Shown here: piece after piece, positions 1 through 12,020 of the stretch
Position numbering within the stretch: the stretch's first letter is position 1
Layout of the letters: each line of letters opens with the position of its first letter
Source: Carya illinoinensis
Taxonomy: Eukaryota > Streptophyta > Magnoliopsida > Fagales > Juglandaceae
Assembly (NCBI RefSeq): GCF_018687715.1
Contig: NC_056759.1
Span: 7,146,501 to 7,210,500, forward strand
Length of the DNA stretch: 64,000 nt
Direction: 5' to 3'
The notes under the pieces: model-generated
What the model was told of the DNA's origin: nothing
Database searches by the model: none
Seen by the model: only the letters and a program-made list of their open reading frames with translations
Position numbers and translations under genes: made by a program

Positions 1-1991
1 GTCCGAGATGAGTGTGGGGTGGGATTTCTTTTGGGTTGGGATCTCCTAGAAGACGGAGTGAGGGATTTCGTTTGGGTTTGGTTTTGGTTGTTGATCAGGT
101 GTATGTTAGTGCATATTAAATAATATAAATTTCCTACATGTCACGATCTCATCGGAGGACTCCTCTTCTAATTTAAACAACTTGACCGCTCCCCAGCTTT
201 TCTTTTTTGAATAAGCTATAGAATAGTTGAAACTTGTATCCATGTTGTCATTATTCAATGCTATTATGATAGAGTAATGCATACAGTCGTAAAGTACGTA
301 AGCACCGTGTAATTTATTTGAAAAAGAGCAAAGTCCACCATTAAAAAATTAATTTTTTCCATGTAAATCATGTATTTACATACACTTTTACATATTCCCG
401 ATTGAAATTATCATTTCTCATTACGATATATGCATGATGATTAATTGATTTTCTGTTTTGAAGAAGAGGGATGAAATCTTCATTTTTATTGACAATCTTC
501 TCTTTTGGAAGAGGAAAACACCACATACAATAAAAGAAAAATCTTATAAAATGTAGAAAAATGCAACTGTCTACCTATTTCACTTTTTTTTATTAAGTTG
601 ACACGATATTATTATTAAACATATTATGTATTAAATAAGAACCAATTCAAATATTGATATATAGTGTCATCTCAACAAAGTAAGATGAGATCAATATGAT
701 AAAGTGTGTTATTGAACATTTTCAAACCATATATATCATTGACGTGCATGGTGGAGTCTCTCCCCCTAACAACCATGCGAGGCAAAGTCAAACTCTTCTT
801 CTTTCAAGTCGTGTGTAGGGTAACCATTCAATCTGCGTGGTTACCAGGCCCCTCTGTAATGAGGCATGGAGACGAGAAAGAACTCAGAGTTGACAGACAG
901 AAACATTTCAAAAAGAAACGTCGTATTTTAAATACTTATCTAGGTCCTAAAAGCACAAGCTATCAAAGTTCGAGGAACTTGTAATACAGTCGATCCCCTT
1001 GTACCCTGTCATCCAAAGGATCCTGTTTCAACGGCTTAGGCTGCTACACTTTTTTAAAAGGAAAAAAAAAAAAAAAAAAACGCTATTCTCATCTTTCAAA
1101 CTTACAGCTCAATGTTACGGTTTGAATTTTTTTATTTTTCTTTTTACTTCAGTGTTTTAAGGAAGCATTTTTTAATAATATTATGATATTTTTTATTTTT
1201 TTAAAAATATTTATAAGAATTAAAAAATACATTTAAAAAAAAAAAAAAACTTAGAACTAACTGTGGCTCCGAGCTGTGGGCGTAGACCCACCCCAAAAAG
1301 AAAAAAACACATGGGAGTACTGGGTTTTTCAATCAATCTGTCCCCAGAAAAATAAACTCTCTGTTGAATGATTGCCCAACGAGTTAGTGGATAATGACGA
1401 CGGCTTTGGCTGCAGACGCAGACGCTGCAATTGCGTATCGCAGCATTAGTTATCTGTTGACGTAGAATGGCATTGATACGTACTGTGCCGATCCACCGCT
1501 TGGTGCTTACAAAACGCAATCTTTGTTGAAAGTAAAGTTGCGTATTAATCTACATATCTCATTCATATTTAAAATTTAAGTTAGTGTTATTTTTAATAAA
1601 ATTTACTTTTTAACTAATTATAATAAATTAATTTATAATTATACTTACAACTAAATTTTTTCGTTTAATACATTGAGTCGAGGAACATGAAACTAGAAAG
1701 TCTAGTTTCCTGCTGGAGGCACGTGTTCTTAATTTGGTTTTGGGTCTAATTTGAATCAGATTAGATTAGGCCCAATTTTGCTTCCTTTTCAATGGACCCA
1801 AAATGGAATAAGAATAAGGCATATATATATTACATGTATGTGTGTTCAAAACCCACGTGCGATTCAATTTCGAATGTTCACTTTACTTGGCAGGCCTTGA
1901 TAATTTAAACTTCAATATTTTTCAGTCTGGAGCCCAACCCAAAGAACAAAAAGAAAAAAAAATAAGTGTAATAGATTATTGTGATGCTTGT

Positions 1992-2162
1992 CAAGAAATG
2001 ATGGTTACGGTCGTGATTGTATAAGAGTCGTATAATATTTTTTTTAAAAAAGTGAATAAATATGAAATTTACGTAAAAAAAAATTTAATTTTTTAATATT
2101 CTAATCTTTTTCAAAACAGTTGCACAACACTTGCACACTCCGTAACTATATGTAATATTACT
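1992..2162. mobile_element. MITE (family 2) inserted in copy A only
   Basis: This 171-bp foldback element has subterminal inverted repeats: a left arm with GGTTACGGTCGTG and a right arm with GCACACTCCGTAACTATATG. It is flanked by CTTGT at 1987-1991 and 2163-2167. Copy B has CTTGT only once at the equivalent place (near 27950), so B is the empty site and CTTGT is the likely 5-bp target duplication. The same family recurs many times in the window. It codes for nothing. Confidence 0.75.
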
Positions 2163-2267
2163 CTTGTTGATATAGGCAACTATTGCTAATCACTAATTAG
2201 CACGTTCAACCGAAAAGAGAATTATCAAGTTTAGAATAAAATTTCAGTAAAATTTGTAATTTGACGT

Positions 2268-3205
2268 GGTGGATATTTGAGATTACGGTGAGAAATATAG
2301 CTTATACTTTTAACATTTTTAACTTATAACTTAAGTAATAAGCTCTACTATTAAAAATTCAGTTACTGTTTATTAACCGTATTTTTAAAACACTTTCAAA
2401 TATATTACGTTTCTTGGAAACAAATTAAAAAAGTATTTTCTGAGGTAGAAATAACAATTATTTAAATTTTTAAAAATTATGATTATATTCTTGAAAGTTT
2501 GAAAGTTGTATAGGTATTTTCGTCTATTTATAGTCTTTTTAAAATTTGAATTACGTAATATGTTATCCAAAAAAACACGTTTGAAGAAAAGCATGATAAG
2601 TATGTTACGATGGAAAATATAGCTTATAGTTTTAGGATTTATAACTAATAACTTAATTAATAAGTTTTACTATTAAAAAATCATTTACAGTTTAGTAACC
2701 ATATTTTTAAAACACTTTCAATATTGTTATGTTTGCGGTGATAAATATAACTTATAGCTTTAGAACTCATAACTTATAATTATAGCTTATAACTTAAATA
2801 ATGGAGTCTATACTTCAAAATCTGATTACTATTTGATAAACATGTATCTAAAATACTTTTAAAGTTAGTTACATTAATTTTATAAAAAAATATACAATTA
2901 TCTGTATGAGTTTTTTTTATAAAAGTTTCAATTTGGTACTTTTTTAAAAAGTAGACTTTCAAATTTTTTAAGAGATTAAAATATTTTTTTATAAATTTAC
3001 CAAACATATCATTTTTTCTTTAAAAGAACTTTTAAATAGTTAAAAACACTTTTTAAACTTTCAAACTCAATTCTAAACAAGTTATTTATTTGAGATTAAA
3101 AGTTCTTTAAGATGTCACATCCAAATGACCTAATTTTTCCATTAATTAATTTTTAAGGCTATTTAAGTAATTTTAAAGATTCCTATTGCAACCTCAAACA
3201 GGCCT
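2268..3205. repeat. Insertion specific to copy A, made of three diverged repeat units
   Basis: Copy B runs straight from AATTTGACGT into AGTTAGATGTG at about 28051. Copy A has some 938 extra bases at that point. They hold three diverged head-to-tail units (about 2279-2413, 2598-2735 and 2736-2880), each running from a 'gaaaaatatagcttata' type start through 'ataacttaa.taa' to 'tttttaaaacactttcaa'. A relative lies at about 39640-39960. No coding potential and no clear terminal repeats were seen. A deletion in B is the alternative to an insertion in A. Confidence 0.6.
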
Positions 3206-3550
3206 GTAGTTAGACGTGTACGTTAGATTTATATTATACAATAATAAAAATAATTTTACAATTTGATATAATATAATATCACAACAATTCACAACACTTA
3301 CGATTTTAAGTTTGCGAGATATCTTTATGAATTAAACATTTCTCTTAAATTTTATTAAGGCTGGCCCGATTTGAATACAAGAAGTGTTTCATCTTATCTT
3401 ATCTTAACAAAATATAATAAACAATTCAAATTTTTTTAAATTCTAAAATAATAATAATATTAAAAAATAATATTCTAACAATATTTTATTTAACTTTCAA
3501 CTTTTATTTTAACTCATCTCAACTCACTTTCTATAACTATAACTAAATCA

Positions 3551-4945
3551 TTGGAGCTTTTCCATCGTCTTGCCTTTTAAGTGACACCTACTAGGGGTGG
3601 GCAGCGGGGCCCTACACCCCGCCCCCATTCGCTCCGCCCCCTTATATATATATATATTATATACATACAAAAATAAATATATATATATACAAAAACATAA
3701 ATATATTTATATATATAAATATATATTTATATTTTACAAATTGTGTATATATAAATAAGTATATTACAATTTATTAGACTTATTTACAAAGTATGCACTA
3801 GTAAATTCAAAAAGTACATAGTTTAAAAACTACAATTTACATAAAATATGCACTAGTAAATTTAAAAACTATATAAAAACTACTACTCTACAACTTATAC
3901 AAAATATGCACTAGCAAATTTAAAAACTACATAATTTTTAAATTATAATCATATTTATAAATTTAAATTTATAATTTAAATTTAAAAAAATATTTTTGAT
4001 CACTTTTGAATAGGGGTGCTACCCGCACCATACGGTGCGGGGTAGCCCCCTCCCCACACCCCGCCCCGCCTTATTTCCACTTCAAATATTGACTATATTT
4101 TATTATTTTAAAAAATTATTTCTAGATCTAAAAGTGATAAAAAAATATATTTTTAGATCTAAATTGTAAATTTAAATTTTATAAATATGACTATAATTTA
4201 AAAATTATGTAGTTTTTAAATTTGCTAATGCATATTTTGTGTAAGTTGTAGTGTAATAGTTTTAAACTATATAGTTTTTAAATTTGCTAATACATACTTT
4301 GTGAACAAGTCTAACAAATTATAATATATATTTATATATACACAATTTGTAAAATATAAATATATATTTATATATATATATATATATAAACATATATTTA
4401 TGTTTTTGTATATATAAATATTTATGTTTATATATATAATATATATAGGTGAGGGCGGGGCAGCGGAAATGCGGGGTGGGGTTGGGCCCTCCCCGCCCCC
4501 GCTAGGGGGACTAGATGCGGGGCGAGGGCCCCCACCCCATCGTGCGGGGGCGGGGCGAATGGGAAAGGGTAGCAGGGTGCGGGCCCCACTGCCCACCCCT
4601 ACTTTTAAACTAGAAATAAGTTTCAAACCTAATAAAATATAATCTACATTTTAAGCGAAAATGAGATGAAAGGAGCTGCGCCCCACAGGATTCTGAGGCG
4701 GGTGTGAAAAGCAAACACCTACCACTACTACCATCTCCTCCGTCACCAATTCAACTGAAACCATAGAGGATCGAAACCTGATTTTTGGATCTCCCATTGC
4801 TCTTCCTTGGAAGGCACGTTCTTTTCCAACATCGTCCTCTCCTTCCATATTATCCGAGAGCATCTCCCGAAGCTGCATTTCTTTCGATAAGCTTCTTTGT
4901 TTCCCCTTACGTATTGTTTGTGTGCTCGCGTGTGAACCCGTGCTT
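3551..4945 (+). pseudogene. Remnant of the FPP first (untranslated) exon and intron start
   Basis: 3551-3591 and 4715-4945 together match 45802-46103, the upstream and 5' UTR region of the FPP gene. The match passes through the exon end and about 55 bases into the intron, so this is a DNA-level copy and not a retrocopy. The donor GT of the real gene (46047-46048) is AT here (4887-4888). Nothing downstream resembles the coding exons. The match is interrupted by the foldback insertion 3592-4714. It sits directly after copy A of the duplicated block. Confidence 0.85.
3592..4714. mobile_element. Foldback insertion with GC-rich ends in the FPP remnant
   Basis: The 3592-4601 part starts TAGGGGTGGGCAGCGGGGCCC-like and ends with the inverted form, GGGCCCCACTGCCCACCCC then TA. 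The two long AT-rich arms (about 3620-4010 and 4130-4440) are inverted copies of each other around a GC-rich centre (4012-4078). The 8 bases ACACCTAC occur at 3584-3591 and again at 4715-4722, while the undisturbed FPP copy has them once (about 45836-45843). That is the mark of an 8-bp target duplication, as in hAT elements. The last 113 bases (4602-4714) lie outside the inverted repeat and are unexplained. Frames inside it are low-complexity and not genes. Confidence 0.7.
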
Positions 4946-5009
4946 GCAATATGTTAGTTTTTGATAATTCAAAGGTAAAGTGAAAACCTACTATTTGACA
5001 GCATAAAAA

Positions 5010-5156
5010 TGATACTTATCATTCTCACACCACATATCAAAATGTTATTTGTCATTGATCTATTTAAACACATCAACATGTTTGTGTTTAACTATAATGA
5101 CAAAAATGATAAATCACATATTAATATGTAGAGTAAGAGATAATAAGTAGAATTTT
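5010..5156. mobile_element. Short foldback MITE (TACTTATCATT...AATAAGTAGAA type)
   Basis: The outer parts are imperfect inverted repeats (ATACTTATCATTCTCACACC on the left, TAAGAGATAATAAGTAGAA on the right). A similar right end recurs near 59790-59815. It has no coding capacity. The boundaries are approximate. Confidence 0.4.
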
Positions 5157-8100
5157 TCTTTCACAGCAAACATTTTCTTACTTTTCTAGTTTCCTAATGA
5201 TTTGAGACACTTCTTTTTTTTTTGTAAGTCAATTGTAACACCTCGGTCCCCCGATCTTGGAGATCCAGAGAGTTAACTATTATAACCTAAAATCATCTCT
5301 CATAACATAATTATATATTCTAAATTTCAAATAAATTATAAATTCATTTATTCCAACCAAATATAAATGTTCCTCCACCAGGAAACTAAAGAAATGCCTT
5401 AATAAAATAAATTAGAATCTCCACAAAGACTCGGAATTATCCATAACTCAAAAACACCAAAATAACAGAAAATATTAAATCTATCAAAAGACTCCCCAAT
5501 AACTATTTGTACCATCTGGCATATATTTCTTTACGATCATTAAAACTTGTTAACATTTCCTACTCTTGACTTCCAGCTGAAGCATAAAAAATATCTGAAA
5601 AATATTGTGAAGATAAGGGGTGAGTTATCAACAATTCAGTAACGGAGAACATATACTAGTATATAAATATGAGCATTTATAGATTTCAAAATGCATAACA
5701 AAATATTTACTTTCAAAATGCATGACCAGAATATTTGGTTTCAAAATGCAGAATCAAAACATGTTATGAAAAATATCAGAGCGAAAGTTCAAAATATTCT
5801 TATTCAAAATTCCTTTGGCATAGCATAATGAAACATCACATCAGAAACAAAATTCCATGTTTAACCCCGTGGTAAGATTGTGCAAACCCCAACGGTCAAT
5901 CAAGCAAAAACAGAATGAGAAATCTCCCATTTATTCATTCTCAGAGCCCCAAGTATACACACAGGAAAGACCATGCAGAAAAACCACTTTGATTTCCAAA
6001 ATGGGTACACCAGAAACAAAAAAGTTGATACCAACCCGAATAAAGGCTATCGTTTTACACATGTGGTAAGGTTAGAACAGAATAGAAACAGAATGTCATA
6101 CTAAAGGTTTTTAGAAGTCACATCATATCATATCAGAGTATAGAACTTCTTTAGAACACAGCAAAATCATATCATAGTCATATAATTATGCACAAATTTT
6201 CATACTCGCTCCTTTTTGCATAGTTCATAAACATTATACCAAAAATAAACTCATGTCTACATCAATCATGATAGAAAATACTTTCTTCTTATACAAAATT
6301 TCATGTTAATGCAGAACAAATAATTGAAATTGTTTCAAATTTTATTTCAAAACCAAAATGCATATTTTCCAAATGGAGCTGCTACAGATACACATGGATC
6401 TCACAAAGGGATCCCACACTCTGACATCAGTTTTTTTCTTTTATTTGTTTTCTATCCATGGCGGGAGCAGAAATTTCATGTCTGTAGAGTTCCCAACCCC
6501 ATGCTATCCCGTCTGTACTCTATAGAGTTCCCAGTGTCCCTGCAAATAATCTTCCAGCAACCCAATATCAGCCACGATAACTTCTGAACACACTTGCAAA
6601 TTCTAATTTCCTAGCAGGAAGCTCTACTTCTTTTTTCTTCAGACTATGTGCCATACACAATTCAACCGGTATATTTTGGAAAATGCAATATAAAATTAAA
6701 ATAAATGAACTCACAGAATCTTGTATATACTGGACCGGTCCATCCCTCCCAGGTTATGAGGATGGTAATGACCATAAATGTGATAACAATAAAGACCAAG
6801 CAAGGAATACATTTACTTGAAAATTTACTTAAAAATTTCATGGCATTTATCCCATAAAAAAAGAAACTAAAAAAAGAAGAAGTGAAAAGACAAAGCAGAC
6901 ATCAAAACTGATATGTAATCAAGTAATTTTACCTGTTTTTGTGCCACCAAATCACCATACCTTGTCATAATAACTCTTGAAGACCACCTTCCACCAAATC
7001 TTTAGGCCAAAGTAGCCCAGGTATTTTTCAATTCCTTCTATTAAATATGGCCATATTCAATTCCTTGTTTGTTTTGACCAAACGAAAACTCACCATATAA
7101 GGGCGCAGAACTCACATATTATTGCAAGAATTGTTAAAATCTTGTTATTGATCTACAAGATGAATCTTAGGTTGAGTGAGGGGATCTAGAAATTGGTTAG
7201 GCTGAATCTTGTATGAAGGTTTAGAATCCCTCGAAGTATTCCTTTATCAATATACTTGTGACTCTTTGAAGCCTTTTGTCAAACACGTTTCCCACATTTC
7301 TCATTTTAATTCCTGTAGCTTCCATTCATAATTCCACCAAATCCTTACTACACCATAACATTGACAGCAACAATATAGCATCCATTACAACAAGTGTCTA
7401 ACAATAAATAGAAATGGAAGTTGCATAGACACAAATGAAAACGCCATGAACTTGAAAAATCCCTCAAGAATGAAAAAAGAAAAGCAACCACAAGTCGAAC
7501 AAAATGTATCAGTCTGGGAAGGAGCCCGTCTAGTCTTATCATGGGTCGGTCTGGGAAGAAAAAGGAAGAAGAGAAAGGCAGAAGGATGGGCGACAGTTTG
7601 TTGGCAACGGCTTGTGGGCAACTACAACGGTCTGGGAAGGAAAATAGAGGAGGGAGATGGGAAGGGAGAGCAGGTTATCTGGATTCAGGGGAAAAACAAT
7701 TTTAAACTGACCTGTCATTATGCCATGTCAATGTGTGGGATTCCTTTATATCCCTAGTAGTTTCCTTTTCCAAAATCCATCTCAGTTCATTTCTTTTATG
7801 TAAAATCTAATATAGGAATCTCGCTTATTTAGACATTTTAGCTTTTCAAAAATTTTCTACAATAGTACCAAACGAATATTACTCGTCACCTATAAGATAG
7901 TTATGTAACTTCCGTAAATTTTCAATAGAATACGTATTTTGATACTTAAACGTGAAATATCAAAACAACCTATTTTTCCTAAAAATCTAAAATTCACCTA
8001 ACCCTAAAATATTATCATCTCTCAAATTCATTGATATCCACTTAATTTTTTCGAGTAATACATTAGTTTCAAATTATTACGGAAGGGTGGCTGGTCGACA

Positions 8101-8615
8101 TCACTGGACTTCACTGAGTCGTGGCTAGTGGCACCTAACAGGATCAACAGCTAGGAGGAAGGGGTTGCTCTGTTTAGGTGTGGTGAAAACAGAGGCTTTT
8201 GCATGATGACTTGCGGTGGCTCTACTTGTGGTTGAGGAGAAGGGTGGCATTATCTACAGCTGTGGAAGGAGGCATGGAGAAGCTGCTGAACGAGGGTTGT
8301 TGCAGCTTGTGGAGGTGCAACATAGCCTTTGGGCAGTGAGTGGACGTACACAGGTTGGGTGGTGCAGAGACAACGATGGATAGCAGTTGGCAACTAGTTC
8401 GTGGTACTGCACGTGTGGTTGGGCTACTCTACGTGGTTCTCGGTCTACAGCATGGGGTGGAAGTGGAGTGGGTCTTCACCTTTCAGTGGTGGTGGTGCAG
8501 CGATGCTAGCGACGAGATCCAAGGCTGCAACTCGGTTACTTTCATGGTGGTTTGTGCATGGGAAGGGCTACATTACGTTCAACTTGAATGGGAAGCTTGG
8601 CTTATGGTGATGTAA

Positions 8616-8890
8616 TGTTACGAAGAAAGAATTATGGACAAAATTCTCTGATTCTTATTGAAAGAATTGGGTATATTTATACATGAATAAGAGTAAAATA
8701 AGAAAATTGATTTAATATACAATAACTTGAGACAATTCCTAACAGTTTTCTCTACTGTTATCTTCTAGAAATTGCTCTGATGTTGGATGTAACGAAGCCA
8801 ATGAGTGGCTTCCTGACTTATTTTATGTGTTGTACGTCCTGCCTTTAGACGTTTGTCTAAATGAGAAATAGGGTCTGTTATTCTGATATG
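8616..8890 (-). repeat. 3' LTR of the copia element
   Basis: It aligns along its length with 12962-13240. On the minus strand it follows the polypurine tract at 8891-8900 and ends CGTAACA. The inner end lacks the expected TG, probably through mutation. Confidence 0.85.
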
Positions 8891-10240
8891 CCCCCTTGAG
8901 TCCAATGAAGTTTCCACTACATTGAGACTCGTTCTAAGACGATGAAAGTTGTCCGCAACCAATAGTTTTGTCAAAACATCCACAATTTGATCATGAGAGT
9001 TGCAGAAAGAGACTTGTAAAGATTTGGCTGCTACACGGTCCCTAACAAAATGAAAGTTGATGTCCATATGCTTCGTCTTGGAGTGAAAAACTGGGTTGAC
9101 TGAAAGGTAGGTAGCTCCGATGTTGTCGCACCACAAAGTAGGAGCTCGCGAAAGTGAGATACCAAGGTCTTGAAGCATTGTCTAAAGCCAGATGGTTTCG
9201 GCAGCTGAAGAAGCAAGGGACTTATAATCAGCTTCAATAGAGGATCGTGCAACCATGCTCTGTTTCTTGGAGCTCCATGAGATCAGATGAGAATCGAGAT
9301 ACATACAAAAACCACCAGTCGATCTCCTGTCGTCGGGACATCCTCCCCAGTCGGCATCACTGTAAGTTTGAAGATGGAAGCCACGTTGAGGTTTAAAAAG
9401 CAACTCGAAATTGATAGTACCTTTGAGATATCGAAGCACTAGTTTTACAGCAGTCCAGTGGGAAATTTTTGGTGAGTGCATGAATTAACATATCTTATTC
9501 ACTGCAAAGGAGATATTTGGTCTTGTTAGAGATAAATGCTGGAGTCCACCAATGATGCTATGATATAGAGTTACATCGTCAAAGTCAAGAGAATCATGTT
9601 TGGACAATTTAAGGGAGGAAGCCATTGGAGATGAAATAGGCTTGGCGAGGAGCATGTGACTTCTGGAAAGTAAGGCTTTGATGTACTTCCTTTGTGACAA
9701 AAATAACCCAGTCTGAGAATGATCAACTTCAACACCAAGGAAATAGGAAAGGCATCCCAATTCCTTCACAGGAAAGGCACGGCCCAAATCATGGATGAGG
9801 TTGTCAATGGCAAATTGATGAGAAGTAGTGATGACTATGTCATCTACATACACAAGAAAATAAATGGATACATTAGAGTGCCGTAAGACAAAAAGTGAAG
9901 GATCTGCTTTTGAGGAGATGAAGCCATAGTTCAGGAGCCATGAAGACAGTTGAGCAAACCAACCACAAAATCCTGAGGTTGCTGCATATAAACTTCATCA
10001 GACAAATTACCATGTAAAAAGGCATTTTGAATATCAAGTTGCCTTAATGGCCAAGCACGAGTAACAGCAATGGAAATTATTAATCTAATGGTAGAGGGCT
10101 TTACAACTGGACTAAAAGTCTCAATGTAATCCAAACTATGTTGCTGATGATAACCCTTTGCAACTAATCTCGCTTTCCTTCTTTCAAAAGATCCATCAGC
10201 TCAAGTTTTGGTGCGGTAAACCCAGCGGCAACCAAGAATG
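8765..10240 (-). pseudogene. Copia reverse transcriptase and RNase H remnant
   Basis: This is the 3' half of copia pol. On the minus strand, a stop (TGA at about 10200) precedes the ADG motif that opens the reverse transcriptase. Then come ETFSPVVKP and [10 protein letters not shown] (first catalytic Asp), a small deletion with a frame change near 9931-9960, and the catalytic YVDD at 9839-9850. RNase H follows with SDADWGG and DRRSTGG, and a final part with TKHMDI. Stops at about 9485 (TAA) and 9179 (TAG) fall where copia proteins usually have glutamine. It is inactive, and related to the copia fragment at 23119-24513 but clearly not a recent copy of it. Confidence 0.9.
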
Positions 10241-12020
10241 TTGGTCGTGGATGTAGGAGGAACCAGACTCCAAGTCTGATTTTGTTGCAAAGCCGTAAAT
10301 TTATGATGCATGGCCTCCCACCATTTAGGAAATTTTACATCTGCAAAGAAGCTAGAAGGTTCATTAGGAACTGTAAGAGAAGCTATGAAACAATACTGAG
10401 ATGAGTATGGTAGGGTTCCATCTGTAAATATTCGTGGCCTTGCTGAGTTTGTTTGTGCACAAGTTATAATTGGAAAGCGAGGAGGAATAAGAGATGAGGG
10501 AGGAACTGGGTTCGGAGAAGGATTGATTGGAAGAAAATTTGCAAAGGAAGACGAGGTAGATGACGGTATGGAAAGGAGAGAATTTGAAGTAGGTTGGGTT
10601 GAAGGATGCGGGCTTGGTTCAGGTGCAGGCCCAAGAATAGAAGATTGAAAAATAGGCAACGGAACTGCAAGATTTATGAGAGGGTGAGGGGCTGAAGTGG
10701 GCCGTGATTTTGAAAGTGGAAATGAAGACTCGTTAAAAACTACATCCCGTGAAAAATAGAGTCTATTGGTTTTTAAGTCAAGGCACTTGTAGCCTTTATG
10801 AGAGGAGCTGTAGCCCAAAAACAAGCACGAGATAGATTTGAAAGCAAATTTGTGTGAAAGATACAATCGAATATTAGGCCAACATTCATGACCAAACACT
10901 TAAAAATTTATAATTAGGTTCACAATTGTGAATAAGAAAATGTGGTGTTTGATTGTTTATGGTAGGAGTTGGTAAAATATTAATCAGGTAAACAGCAGTT
11001 TCAAAGGCGTCGGCCCAATAAGTGGTAAAGATGAGTGGGCCAACAATGCAAGGCCTGTTTCAACAATGTGGCGATGTTTTCTTTCAACAAACCCATTTTG
11101 TTGATGAGTGTGAGGGCATGAAAACTAATGTGTGATTCCAAATTTTTTACATATTAGAGTTAGAGGTTTAAATTCACCCCCACATTCAGTTTGAAGAATA
11201 AGAAGTTTTAAGTTACATAGGCATTCAATATATGGTAAAAAGGTGCTAAAAACTGAAACAACATCATATTTAAGTTTCAGTGGAAACAACCAAGTATATC
11301 GTGTGTATTGATCCACAAAAGAAAAATAGTATTTAAAACCCAGCCGAGAAGCATGAGAGGTTGGGCCCCAAATATCAGCACAAAGAAGTTGAAGAGGACG
11401 AGAATAAGTATTTTGACTATTACAAAATGGTAATTGATGGGCCTTAGCGAGTGGACATTCTAAACAAAAAAACTTTGAGTCAAAAGAAGAAACTGGTAAA
11501 CACTTTTCTCATAGAACCCGTGAGACAAGATTTAAGGAGGGATGTCCTAGCCTTCAGTGCCATTGAGCTATTGTTGTTCGTTCACCAAGATGAATGGTTG
11601 GACTTTGTGGCTGTGCTAACTTGAAGGGGAAAACATAGAGGCCATTACGTGTTGGCCCTGTGAGGAGGACCTTCTTTGTCTTGTTGTCCTTTACAGTAAA
11701 ATGAGAGGAGTGAAATTCAAAGAAACATGAATTGTCAATGCAAAAATGCATAACAGAGACAAGGTTCTTGGTAATATCTGGAACATGCAATAGATTACGA
11801 AGAAAAAAAGAAGAGGAAGTAGAGTAGAGGCAAGAGTCATCGAAATTTTGAATAGGTATCCCACTACCATCTCCAACGCGAATTGAATCACTACCACTAT
11901 ACTGCTCAGATGAAATATTCAAATTATTAAAGTCATTTGTAATATGATGAGTAGCAACAGAATTAGGGTACCGAGTTGAATCAGACAGAGAATCTGGAGC
12001 TGTGAAATTTGCTTAGAAGG
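10170..12020 (-). pseudogene. Copia protease and integrase remnant
   Basis: On the minus strand 11554-11922 shows the end of the protease (VGDGSGIPI) and the GAG-pre-integrase part (LLTGPTRNGLYVFP). 11125-11316 holds the integrase core with QTECGGEF near a catalytic acidic residue. 10201-10899 is the integrase C-terminal part (MFGHECWP, FLGYS.HKGYKC, SRDVVF), followed by a Ser/Pro-rich linker. The open pieces lie in different frames and are separated by stops. The zinc-binding and first catalytic residues of integrase could not be placed with confidence. Confidence 0.85.

Larger units (their letters stand above)
203..3545. repeat. Duplicated block, copy A (partner at 26523-28410)
   Basis: This non-coding block matches 26523-28410 in the same orientation over several long, well conserved stretches: 211-280 with 26531-26600, 715-1060 with 27055-27400, 1305-1500 with 27413-27594, 1670-1985 with 27680-27950, and 3208-3545 with 28051-28410. 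Copy A is longer because it carries extra segments (about 1060-1295, 1992-2162, 2268-3205). Reading frames are not shared between the copies, so it does not look coding. It includes a promoter-like stretch with GGCCCAAT and a TATATATATTAC run near 1780-1835. A MITE near 280-420 is present in both copies and so predates the duplication. Confidence 0.85.

Noticed and set aside
706..1519. Frames of 92-99 codons in duplicated block A
   Set aside because: Copy B does not keep the same frames, so conservation is of DNA and not of protein.
4267..4642. Overlapping plus and minus frames of 72-119 codons
   Set aside because: They read through the GC-rich tip and TA-rich arm of a foldback element; low complexity and no family features.
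7385..8615. Frames of 64-103 codons in the solo LTR
   Set aside because: They lie inside the LTR, show biased repeats such as GTGG, and lack known domains.
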